A DNA stretch of 64,000 nucleotides. Origin: Kitasatospora albolonga. Its GTDB lineage: Bacteria > Actinomycetota > Actinomycetes > Streptomycetales > Streptomycetaceae. Within the stretch, counting starts at the first letter, position 1; every line of letters starts with the position of its first letter. Below are positions 33,285 through 42,414 of this stretch, in pieces. The DNA lies in the NCBI GenBank assembly GCA_002082585.1, contig CP020563.1:7868001-7932000 (forward strand), read 5' to 3'. Under the pieces are notes generated by a model. It worked only from the letters and a program-made list of their open reading frames with translations. It had not been told where the DNA came from and did no database searches. The translations under genes were made by a program, and so were the position numbers.

Positions 33285-35897
33285 GTGACCCGGCACGATG
33301 CGACCCGGCCCACCCCGTCCCCCGGAAGCGGGGCCGCGGCCGGGCGAGACGACGGCGGCGGAGTACCGGACGAGCTGTCCCTCGTACTCGCGCAGGGGGT
33401 CGTCAGCGCCGTCGAGTCCGCCGGGGGATACGCGGGCGGCGTCTACCTCCGCTCCGGGACACCCGGACTGCTGCGCCTCGCGGTCCTCGCCGGGCTGCCG
33501 GGACCGCTGTTCCGCCCCTGGTGGCGGATGCATGTGAACCGGCCGTTCCCCGTCTCCGAGGCGTACCGCACCGGGCGGCCCGTGCTCCTCGCCGACGCGG
33601 AGGAGGCCATGCGGCGGTTCCCTCAGCTCATGGCGGGGCTGCCGTTCCCGTTCGGTTCGCTCTGGGTCCCGGTCACCGGCCCCCGGGGCAGCATGGGCGT
33701 GCTGGCCGTCCTGCGCTCCGCCACCCCGGGGGAGCAGGTCGCCCCCGCCGACGGGGAGCGGCTGCACCGCCTCGGCCGCCGCCTCGGCGAAGCGCTCACC
33801 GATCTGGAGTCCCGGTCCGTCCCCGTCGTCTGGGAGGGCGAGCCGATCCCCGTCCAGCTCCCCGCCGCCCCCGCGCCCCCGGTGCGGGTCGGCAGCTTCG
33901 ACTGGGACCTGTACTCCGGTGCCCTCAGCGCCGACGACGACCTCTGCGCGATCTTCGGCACCGCGCCCGAGGAGTTCCCCGGCACCGTCGACGCCCTCGC
34001 CGGACGCCTCGTACCGGAGGACGTGTACGGGCTGTGGGCGCTGGCCCGGCAGGCGGTCGAGTCCGCCGACCCGGTCGTCCGCCGGATGCGGCTGCGCGGC
34101 CCCGACGGCCGCTACCACCTGCTGGAGCTCTCGGGCCGCTGGACGCACCCGGACGGCGACAGCGCCGAGAGCCGGCTCACCGGGTTCGTGGTCGACTTCG
34201 GCGCGGGCCCGGTCGTCGCGGAGGCGGCGGACCGGCTGCCCCGGGGGATCGTCTCCCTGGACCGGATCGGGCGCATCACCTACGCCAACGCGCTCGCGGA
34301 GGAGCTGCTGGGCCGCCCGCGCTCGGAGCTGGTCGGCCATGTCGTGTGGGAGGTGCTGCCGTGGTTCGGGCACCCGGCGTACGAGGACCACTACCGGGCG
34401 GCCCTGATCTCCGACGAACCCGTCCACTTCCTGGCGCGGCGGGCCTCCTCGCTCTGGCTCTCGGTCTCCCTGTACCCGGGCCACGACGGGCTGAGCGCGG
34501 TGTTCCAGGCCACCGAACAGCCTGCGTACGCCCCCGGCTCCGTCACCGCGCCCGGTCTGGGCATCGGCTCCACCGCCGACCGCTCCTCCGCGCTCTACCG
34601 CCCGGTGGCCCTCGCCATCGCCCTCACCGAAGCGGTCACGGCCCGTCAGGTCTCCGCCGTGGTCACCGAGGAGCTGCTGCCCGCGTTCGGCGGCCGCCAG
34701 CTCGCCATCTACCTGCTGAGCGAGCGTCACCTCCACCTCGCCTGGGAGACCGGGTTCCCCAAGGGTTTCCTCGACCGTTTCGACGGGGTCGGGCTCGACG
34801 TCTCCATCCCCGGTGTGGAGACCCTGACCACCGGCCGCCCGATCTTCTTCGAGTCCATGCAGCGCCTGGCCGACGCCTACCCGGGCATCCCGATGGAGAC
34901 CGATGTCGGCGCGCGTGCCTTCCTGCCGCTGATCGCCTCGGGGCGGCCCGTCGGCTCGTGCATCCTCGGCTTCGACCGGCCGCGCGGGTTCAGCCCGGAG
35001 GAACGCACCGTCCTGACCGCGCTCGCCGGTCTCATCGCCCAGGCCCTGCAACGTGCCCAGCGGTACGACAGCGAGTCGGCGCTCGCCCGGGGGCTCCAGG
35101 ACGCCCTGCTCCCGCACCGGCTGCCGGAGGCCGAGGGGGTCGACACCCTGGGGCGCTATCTCTCCGGCACCCAGGACATGGAGGTGGGCGGCGACTGGTA
35201 CGACGTCATCGAGACCGGCCACGAACTCGCCCTGGTCATCGGCGACGTCCAGGGGCACGGGGTCGCCGCCGCCGCGACCATGGGGCAACTGCGCAGTGCC
35301 GTACGGGCGTTCGCCCTCAGCAACCACGATCCGCAGGAGGTGGTGAGCGGCACCAACCGGCTGCTCATCGATCTCGACCCGGGGCAGTTCGCCAGCTGCT
35401 GCTACATCGTCCTGGACCCGCTGACGGGCCGGGCCCGTGCCGTCCGCGCGGGCCACCCGCAGCCGGTGCTGCGTCACCCCGACGGCCGGACGGAGGTGCT
35501 GGACCTGCCCGGCGGCATCGTGCTCGGCATCGACGGGCAGGCGACCTATCCGGTCACCGAGCTGCGGCTCGATCCGGGCGCCACGCTCGCCCTGTTCACC
35601 GACGGCCTGATCGAACGGCCGGGGACCGATATCGACGAGGGCATCGAACGGCTGCGCGCCACCATCGCCGGGGTCGGCTCGGTCCCGCTGGCCGAGCTGG
35701 CGAACCGGGTGATCGAGGAGGCGAGGCAGGCCACCGACCGCCCCGACGACATCGCGCTGCTGCTCGCCGCCCGCTGGACCCGCATGCCGGAGAAGCCCGC
35801 TACGCCGTCCCGCGCCACCACCCCGCCGGACCTGTGGCGGACGTTCCGCGGCCCGGGCCCCCGGCGGCAGGGAGAGAGCGCCCCGGGCCCGCCCTGA
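33285..35897 (+). CDS. Multi-sensor SpoIIE-type PP2C phosphatase
   Basis: 870 residues from GTG 33285. Order: GAF-like sensor (about 20-150), PAS (about 190-290), PAS with IVSLDRIGRITYANALAEELLGRPRSELVGH (about 305-400), a second GAF (about 445-600), and a SpoIIE phosphatase (about 630-835). The phosphatase shows GLQDALLP, VGGDWYDV, IGDVQGHG and LFTDGLIE with metal-binding Asp residues. Such proteins dephosphorylate anti-sigma antagonists in stress or development switches. No HATPase or anti-sigma factor gene adjoins. The terminal 45 residues are Pro/Arg-rich. Confidence 0.85.
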   Translation: MTRHDATRPTPSPGSGAAAGRDDGGGVPDELSLVLAQGVVSAVESAGGYAGGVYLRSGTPGLLRLAVLAGLPGPLFRPWWRMHVNRPFPVSEAYRTGRPVLLADAEEAMRRFPQLMAGLPFPFGSLWVPVTGPRGSMGVLAVLRSATPGEQVAPADGERLHRLGRRLGEALTDLESRSVPVVWEGEPIPVQLPAAPAPPVRVGSFDWDLYSGALSADDDLCAIFGTAPEEFPGTVDALAGRLVPEDVYGLWALARQAVESADPVVRRMRLRGPDGRYHLLELSGRWTHPDGDSAESRLTGFVVDFGAGPVVAEAADRLPRGIVSLDRIGRITYANALAEELLGRPRSELVGHVVWEVLPWFGHPAYEDHYRAALISDEPVHFLARRASSLWLSVSLYPGHDGLSAVFQATEQPAYAPGSVTAPGLGIGSTADRSSALYRPVALAIALTEAVTARQVSAVVTEELLPAFGGRQLAIYLLSERHLHLAWETGFPKGFLDRFDGVGLDVSIPGVETLTTGRPIFFESMQRLADAYPGIPMETDVGARAFLPLIASGRPVGSCILGFDRPRGFSPEERTVLTALAGLIAQALQRAQRYDSESALARGLQDALLPHRLPEAEGVDTLGRYLSGTQDMEVGGDWYDVIETGHELALVIGDVQGHGVAAAATMGQLRSAVRAFALSNHDPQEVVSGTNRLLIDLDPGQFASCCYIVLDPLTGRARAVRAGHPQPVLRHPDGRTEVLDLPGGIVLGIDGQATYPVTELRLDPGATLALFTDGLIERPGTDIDEGIERLRATIAGVGSVPLAELANRVIEEARQATDRPDDIALLLAARWTRMPEKPATPSRATTPPDLWRTFRGPGPRRQGESAPGPP

Positions 35898-35962
35898 GGG
35901 ACGGCGAGCCGCCCCGGGCGGGCCTGGAGGACGGCCGTTCCGGTGGTACGGACCTGAGGGAC

Positions 35963-35991
35963 GGAGGTACGGGCCCCGGGCCCGTACCTCC
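35963..35991. terminator. Bidirectional terminator between convergent genes
   Basis: GGAGGTACGGGCCC (35963-35976) and its reverse complement (35978-35991) are separated by one base, so in practice about 12 bp form a stem with a tight loop. It lies between the stops of the SpoIIE phosphatase and fprA. Confidence 0.75.
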
Positions 35992-36005
35992 TCGGTCCCT
36001 GTGGA

Positions 36006-37397
36006 TCAGGCTTCGGCGGGCCGCTCCGCCGGGACGAAGGCGCCGGAAGCCTCCAGCATGCCCTCGCGCTCCACGACCTTGATCCGCTCGCGGCCCTGCG
36101 CGGCACCGAGCGCCTGCTCGTGGGCGTCCAGCTTGTGCCAGCCCTCCCAGGTCGTGTACCGGACGTTGCGGCTCTCCAGGAAGGCTTCGACGGCCTCCGG
36201 GGCGGGCGTCGAGGGCTCGGGCAGACGGCCGGCGGCGCGGTCCTCCAGGAGGCAGGCGACCGTCTCGTTGGCGTCGCCCTTGGTGTGGCCGATCAGACCG
36301 ATCGGGCCGCGCTTGATCCAGCCCGTGACGTAGACCGAGGCCATGTGCTCGTCACCGGCGATGACCCGGCCCGCCTCGTGCGGGACGGTGCCGGAGGCCA
36401 CGTCGAAGGGGAGCTTGGGCAGCTCCTCCGAGTAGTAGCCGACGGCCCGGTAGACGCTCTGCATGTCCCAGTCGGTGAACTTCCCCGTGCCCCGGACGTT
36501 GCCGGTGCCGTCCAGCTCGGTGCGCTCGGTGCGCAGCGCGACGACCTTGCCGTCCTCGCCGAGGATCTCGACGGGGGACTCGAAGAAGTGCAGGAAGAGC
36601 TTGTGCGGGCGGTCGCCGATGTCGCGGATCGCCCAGTTCTCCAGGGTCTGCGCGACCATGTTGGCCTGCTTGTTCTCCCGCCGGGTGGCGATCGAGCCCT
36701 CGTCGTACTCGATGTCCTCGGGGTTGACGATGACCTCGATGTTGGGGGAGTGGTCCAGCTCCCGCAGCTCCATCGGGCTGAACTTGGCCTGCGCCGGGCC
36801 ACGCCGCCCGAACACATGCACCTCCAGCGCCTTGTTCGCCTTGAGGCCCTGGTACACGTTGTCCGGGATCTCGGTCGGCAGCAGCTCGTCCGCCGTCTTG
36901 GCCAGGACGCGCGCCACGTCCAGCGCCACGTTGCCGACGCCGAGGACGGCGACCTTCTCCGCGGTGAGCGGCCAGGTGCGCGGGACCTCGGGGTGGCCGT
37001 CGTACCAGGAGACGAACTCGGCCGCGCCGTAGGAGCCGTCCAGCTCGATGCCCGGGATGTCGAGCGCCCGGTCCGCCTCCGCGCCGGTGGAGAAGATCAC
37101 CGCGTCGTAGAAGGACCGCAGGTCGTCCAGGCCGATGTCGTGCGGGTAGCTGACGTTGCCGAAGAGGCGGATCTGCGGCTTGTCCAGCACCTGGTGGAGC
37201 GCCTTGACGATGCCCTTGATCCGGGGGTGGTCGGGGGCGACGCCGTAACGGATCAGGCCGAAGGGCGCGGGCATGCGCTCGAAGAGGTCGATGGAGACCC
37301 CCGGGTCCTGGCAGACCTCGGATTTGAGCAGCGCGTCCGCAGCGTAGATACCGGCGGGGCCGGCTCCGACAATGGCGACGCGGACGGGGCGTGTCAT
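36006..37397 (-). CDS. fprA: Ferredoxin-NADP+ reductase, adrenodoxin-reductase type
   Basis: 463 residues. FAD site GAGPAG (11-16) and an NADP site GVGNVALDVARVLA near 150 are both visible, along with RYGVAPDHPRIKGIVKALHQVL and VTGWIKRGPIGLIGHTKGDA typical of FprA. It transfers electrons between NADPH and ferredoxins for P450s or iron-sulfur proteins. Upstream (37453-37468) GTAAG/CTTAC form a short inverted repeat in the promoter region; iron control is possible but the match to the DtxR box is weak. Confidence 0.88.
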   Translation of the reverse strand: MTRPVRVAIVGAGPAGIYAADALLKSEVCQDPGVSIDLFERMPAPFGLIRYGVAPDHPRIKGIVKALHQVLDKPQIRLFGNVSYPHDIGLDDLRSFYDAVIFSTGAEADRALDIPGIELDGSYGAAEFVSWYDGHPEVPRTWPLTAEKVAVLGVGNVALDVARVLAKTADELLPTEIPDNVYQGLKANKALEVHVFGRRGPAQAKFSPMELRELDHSPNIEVIVNPEDIEYDEGSIATRRENKQANMVAQTLENWAIRDIGDRPHKLFLHFFESPVEILGEDGKVVALRTERTELDGTGNVRGTGKFTDWDMQSVYRAVGYYSEELPKLPFDVASGTVPHEAGRVIAGDEHMASVYVTGWIKRGPIGLIGHTKGDANETVACLLEDRAAGRLPEPSTPAPEAVEAFLESRNVRYTTWEGWHKLDAHEQALGAAQGRERIKVVEREGMLEASGAFVPAERPAEA

Positions 37398-37885
37398 GGC
37401 GTGTTGATCCTTAAGGCGGGCGGACGCGGGCAGGTTACAGCGTACGTCGGAGGTAAGGGTGGGCTTACTTCATCTCCACCCACCACGGTAAGCCCTCGAC
37501 TCGAGGCTCCCTGGACCCGGCCTGCGAGGCTGCCCGATAAGTCCGTTTCCATGGGGTGGTATGGGTGATTTCAGCCTTTTCACCCTCTATTCCATAAAAA
37601 GGCTATTGGGGTGGTTGGGTGGTTTTGACCGCGCCCTTTTCGGCCACCTCCGTGCGAAGTGGTGAGCGTCACGTCCGGGGGTGCGGACGGGGATGCGGAG
37701 GGTTCGGTTCCCTTCTGCGCGAAGAAAGTTGACACCGTGACGGAACGACCCCGGCCGGGAATTCCCCTTTTCGATCTTCCGGAGAAAGGTGATCCGGAAT
37801 TCAGGGCTTGTTCTGCCCGGTTCTTTTCGCCTACGGTCACGGTCAATCCGGATGGAACGCCGAATCCTGCCGCCGTCCGGGAATC
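37398..37885. other. Non-coding region between fprA and the c-di-AMP riboswitch
   Basis: No convincing gene. It holds divergent promoters for fprA and for the LysM transglycosylase transcript, and is AT-richer than the rest. AGCCTTTT (37573-37580) and AAAAGGCT (37597-37604) form an 8-bp inverted repeat with a 16-base spacer. An open frame at 37659-38057 overlaps the riboswitch and lacks codon bias. Confidence 0.6.
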
Positions 37886-38022
37886 CGCAACCCACTCACG
37901 TACGGCAGGAGCGGGGGAACCAGGTAAGCCGCCGGTCCGGTATCCGGAACGGCTAGGGGTGAAGTCGCATGCCATGCGGCCAGACATCTCCCGTCTGAAC
38001 CCGACAGCTCACCTCGTAGGCG
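37886..38022 (+). promoter_or_regulatory. c-di-AMP (ydaO/yuaA) riboswitch
   Basis: The 3' core GAACCCGACAGCTCACCTCG followed by TAGGC is the hallmark of ydaO riboswitches. Upstream are GCGGGGGAACCAGG, AGGGGTGAAG and the paired segments CGCATGCCATGCGG. It ends 18 bases before the start codon of a LysM/transglycosylase gene. In Streptomyces, ydaO riboswitches precede cell-wall hydrolase genes and high c-di-AMP reduces expression. Confidence 0.9.
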
Positions 38023-38040
38023 CCGGAGAGGAAATTCCCC

Positions 38041-38880
38041 ATGCCCGCACAGGGTAAGCACCGCCGTCCCAAGTCCGTCTCGCTGAGCCGCGGCATCGCC
38101 GCCGTGACCACGGGTGGAGCCGTTCTGGCCCTCCCCGTGCTCGGCGCCACCACCGCCTCCGCCGCGCCCGCCCACGCCGTTGTCGCGGAAAAGGCGGTGG
38201 CTCCGGTCTCCGTGACCGCCCAGGCGAATTCCGTGACGAAGGCCGCATCCGCCAAGCATTCCGTGGTGGCCGGTGAAACGCTTTCCAAGATCGCCCGCGA
38301 CTATTCCGTCAGCGGCGGCTGGAAGAAGCTGTACGAAGGCAACCGGAAGGCCATCGGCGAGAACCCGAACCTGATTCACCCGGGTATCACGCTGACCGTC
38401 GGCGCCAAGGCTGCCGCCCCGTCAGACGCCAAGGCAGGCAAGGCGGGCAAGTCGGCCCCCACCGCCGACCGCGCCGCCTCGGCCGAGCGCGCCGACCGCT
38501 CCGCGCGCACCGCCGCCCCCGCCGCCAAGGCCGCTCCGGCCGCCGCGCCCACCACGTACACGAACGACCTCGATGGCTGGATCAAGGAGTCGCTCGCGGT
38601 CATGGCCCAGCACGGCATCCCCGGCAGCTACGAGGGCATCCACCGCAACATCATCCGCGAGTCCTCCGGCAACCCGAACGCCATCAACAACTGGGACTCC
38701 AACGCCGCCAAGGGCACCCCGTCCAAGGGGCTGCTCCAGGTCATCGACCCCACGTTCCGCGCGTACCACGTGCCCGGCACCTCGACCGACAGCTACGACC
38801 CGGTCGCCAACATCACCGCCGCGTGCAACTACGCCGCCGACCGGTACGGCTCGATCGACAACGTCTTCGGCGCCTACTGA
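38041..38880 (+). CDS. Secreted LysM/SLT-type peptidoglycan hydrolase
   Basis: 279 residues. Signal peptide about 1-42 (Arg/Lys-rich start, TTASAAPA). A LysM domain spans about 75-120 (HSVVAGETLSKIARDYSVSGGWKKLYEGNRKAIG). An Ala/Lys-rich linker leads to a lytic-transglycosylase-like domain (about 180-279; IIRESSGNPNAINNWDSNAAKGTPSKGLLQVIDPTF), with Glu in RESSG as the expected catalytic acid. It cleaves cell-wall glycan during growth or germination. Controlled by the upstream c-di-AMP riboswitch. Confidence 0.88.
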   Translation: MPAQGKHRRPKSVSLSRGIAAVTTGGAVLALPVLGATTASAAPAHAVVAEKAVAPVSVTAQANSVTKAASAKHSVVAGETLSKIARDYSVSGGWKKLYEGNRKAIGENPNLIHPGITLTVGAKAAAPSDAKAGKAGKSAPTADRAASAERADRSARTAAPAAKAAPAAAPTTYTNDLDGWIKESLAVMAQHGIPGSYEGIHRNIIRESSGNPNAINNWDSNAAKGTPSKGLLQVIDPTFRAYHVPGTSTDSYDPVANITAACNYAADRYGSIDNVFGAY

Positions 38881-38897
38881 GCCCACCCGCGCAGCAC

Positions 38898-38937
38898 CCG
38901 GAGGGGCCCCGGACCGCACGGTCCGGGGCCCCTCCGG
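38898..38937 (+). terminator. Perfect 18-bp terminator hairpin
   Basis: CCGGAGGGGCCCCGGACC (38898-38915) and its exact reverse complement (38920-38937) around GCAC. Located 17 bases after the hydrolase stop. Confidence 0.85.
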
Positions 38938-38992
38938 CATGACGGGAAGTTACCCCCAAGTTTCTAGTGACTTAGCACGCGATCGACAGTAG

Positions 38993-40672
<1,680 letters not shown>

Positions 40673-40687
40673 AGGCGTACGGAGAGC

Positions 40688-40720
40688 CCGGGGCCGGGAG
40701 TGCCAACCCGGCGGCCCCGG
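40688..40720. terminator. Hairpin between convergent choA and CMD gene
   Basis: CCGGGGCCG (40688-40696) pairs with CGGCCCCGG (40712-40720). Located between the stops of choA and the minus-strand decarboxylase-like gene. Confidence 0.7.
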
Positions 40721-40736
40721 ACTCCGCCCAGGGGCC

Positions 40737-41216
40737 CTAATGACCGGGCAGCACGCACACCGCGTCGATCCCCAGCACATGGTTGAGCCGCCCGAACGCC
40801 AGCCACGAGCCGATGCTCATGGACAGCTCCACGATCTCCATCTGGCTGTAGTGCGCGGTCATCCGCTTCCAGAAGGCGTCGTCGAGCCCGTGGTGGTCCA
40901 GCGCGTACCGCTCCGCGTACTCCGCCGCCAGCCGGGTCCGCGCGTCGAAGGCGTCCGTCGTACGCCACTCGGTCACCGCCCCGGCGAACTCCTCCTCGAC
41001 CTTCTCCCCGTCCCGCTCGGTCCGCCAGTCCAGGCAGAACAGGCACCCGTTGATCTGCGCGATCCGCAGCCGGGCCGCCTCGAACTCCCGCAGCCCCAGC
41101 GTCGTGTGCTCGTACACCGCCATCGAGAACGCGGCGGCGGCCGTGCCGATGCCGGGGACCAGCTCCCCCCACACGTAACCGATGGGCTCCTTGCCCTCCG
41201 GGATGTCGATAATCAT
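40737..41216 (-). CDS. Carboxymuconolactone-decarboxylase/AhpD-family protein
   Basis: 159 residues. Redox CxxC in NGCLFCLDW (Cys58, Cys61) and the helix RIAQINGCLFCLDWRTERD are typical of AhpD-like peroxidases of the CMD family. The helical remainder includes HYSQMEIVELSMSIGSWLAFGRLNHVLGI. ATG 41214-41216 has GGAAGGAG 6 bases upstream. It is coupled to the upstream dehydrogenase by ATGA; a joint catabolic or detoxifying role is possible. Confidence 0.82.
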   Translation of the reverse strand: MIIDIPEGKEPIGYVWGELVPGIGTAAAAFSMAVYEHTTLGLREFEAARLRIAQINGCLFCLDWRTERDGEKVEEEFAGAVTEWRTTDAFDARTRLAAEYAERYALDHHGLDDAFWKRMTAHYSQMEIVELSMSIGSWLAFGRLNHVLGIDAVCVLPGH

Positions 41217-42292
41217 GCCGTGCTCCTTCCCAGCCTGCCGACGGCGGGCCGCAGCGGGACGTCGAGTGCGTCGTACAGGCCCGGTTCGGCCTCCACCAGC
41301 CAGTCGACGGCCGACACGAGCCGCCCGACCGCCGTGGCGTTCCCGCCCGCCGACCGGTTCTCGCCCTCGTCGGACGCCTCGACCGTCACCTCGATACGGG
41401 GGCGGCCCTCGATCACCACCCGGTGCGCGCCCACCCCGTCGGGCGGCGAGGGCCAGTCCGGTGCGCACGAGGGGTGGATACGGGTGATGTGCTCGATCAC
41501 GATGCGGGGCTCCCCGCCCACGACGCCCTGCACCTCGAACCGCACCGCGCCCTGGGTGCCCGCCGCGAACGTGCCCATCGTGCGGGTGGTCACCGTCGTC
41601 TCCAGCGCCCGGCGGTCCAGCGTCTCGCGGATCTCGTCCAGCTCGACGCCGAGCGCCCGCGCCATCAGCCGTATCTGACCGCCCCACACCATCGTCGGGA
41701 CGCTCTCCGCCAGCATCAGCGGCTGGTAGTCCAGGGGGTGGCCCATGCCGATCAGATGGCGTACGGAGTCCTCCTGCTCGTACGTGGAGTAGTCGAAGAT
41801 CTCCTGGCAGCGGATGACGTCCACCTCGGTGCCCAGCCCGCTCACCAGCAGCGGCAGCACGTCGTTGCCCCAGCCGGGGTCGACCCCGGAGACGAAGAGG
41901 GAGCCGCCGCCCTCCGCGACGGCGGCCAGGAGCGGGTCCCGCAGCTCCGGCGGGGCGTTGCGCTGGTCGTAGAGGGGATAGAGGGAGGGGGTGACGACCA
42001 CCGCCCCTGCCCGGATCGCCCGGCCGATGTCGGCGAGGGCGTCGTCGGGGCGGATGTCGCCGGACGCTGCGTAGACCACCGCGCGGGGCCGGGCGGCGAG
42101 GACGGCGGCGATGTCGTCGGTGGCCGCGACGCCGAGCGTGCGGCCGAGACCGCCCAACTCGCCCGCGTCCCGGCCGGTCTTGGCGGGATCGTGGACGAGA
42201 ACGGCGGTGAGCGTCAGTGCCGGATGGGCCTCGACGGCGCGGATCGCCGCGCGGCCGACGTTGCCGGTACCCCAGACAACCGTGGGAATCAT
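41213..42292 (-). CDS. NAD(P)-binding, dihydrodipicolinate-reductase-like dehydrogenase
   Basis: 359 residues. Starts VVWGTGNVGRAAIRAVEAHPALTLTAVLVHDPAK, a Rossmann NADP motif as in DapB-like/2,4-diaminopentanoate dehydrogenase proteins. The C-terminal part (GVDPGWGNDVLPLLVSGL, EIFDYSTYEQEDSVRHLIGMG) is the matching dimerisation/substrate domain. The substrate is unknown. ATG 42290-42292 was chosen because the Rossmann strand begins there. It is coupled downstream to the CMD gene. Confidence 0.75.
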   Translation of the reverse strand: MIPTVVWGTGNVGRAAIRAVEAHPALTLTAVLVHDPAKTGRDAGELGGLGRTLGVAATDDIAAVLAARPRAVVYAASGDIRPDDALADIGRAIRAGAVVVTPSLYPLYDQRNAPPELRDPLLAAVAEGGGSLFVSGVDPGWGNDVLPLLVSGLGTEVDVIRCQEIFDYSTYEQEDSVRHLIGMGHPLDYQPLMLAESVPTMVWGGQIRLMARALGVELDEIRETLDRRALETTVTTRTMGTFAAGTQGAVRFEVQGVVGGEPRIVIEHITRIHPSCAPDWPSPPDGVGAHRVVIEGRPRIEVTVEASDEGENRSAGGNATAVGRLVSAVDWLVEAEPGLYDALDVPLRPAVGRLGRSTA

Positions 42293-42414
42293 GCGCGGAG
42301 GGTAGCGGCCGGACCGTGTACTTCCCAGAGCCGCGGCGGGGTGAATCGGGTCCTTGCGCCAGGGGGTTGCCGGACCGGCGGACGGCCGTCGGCCCGGCAA
42401 CCGTACACAGGGGA

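Noticed and set aside
32988..35477. 829-residue minus-strand open frame
   Set aside because: Antisense of the SpoIIE phosphatase; no recognisable motif.
37453..37468. GTAAG/CTTAC repeat before fprA as an iron (DtxR/IdeR) box
   Set aside because: Only the inner bases fit; the TTAGG/CCTAA flanks of an iron box are absent.
37659..38057. 132-residue frame upstream of the transglycosylase
   Set aside because: It overlaps the c-di-AMP riboswitch and has no codon bias.
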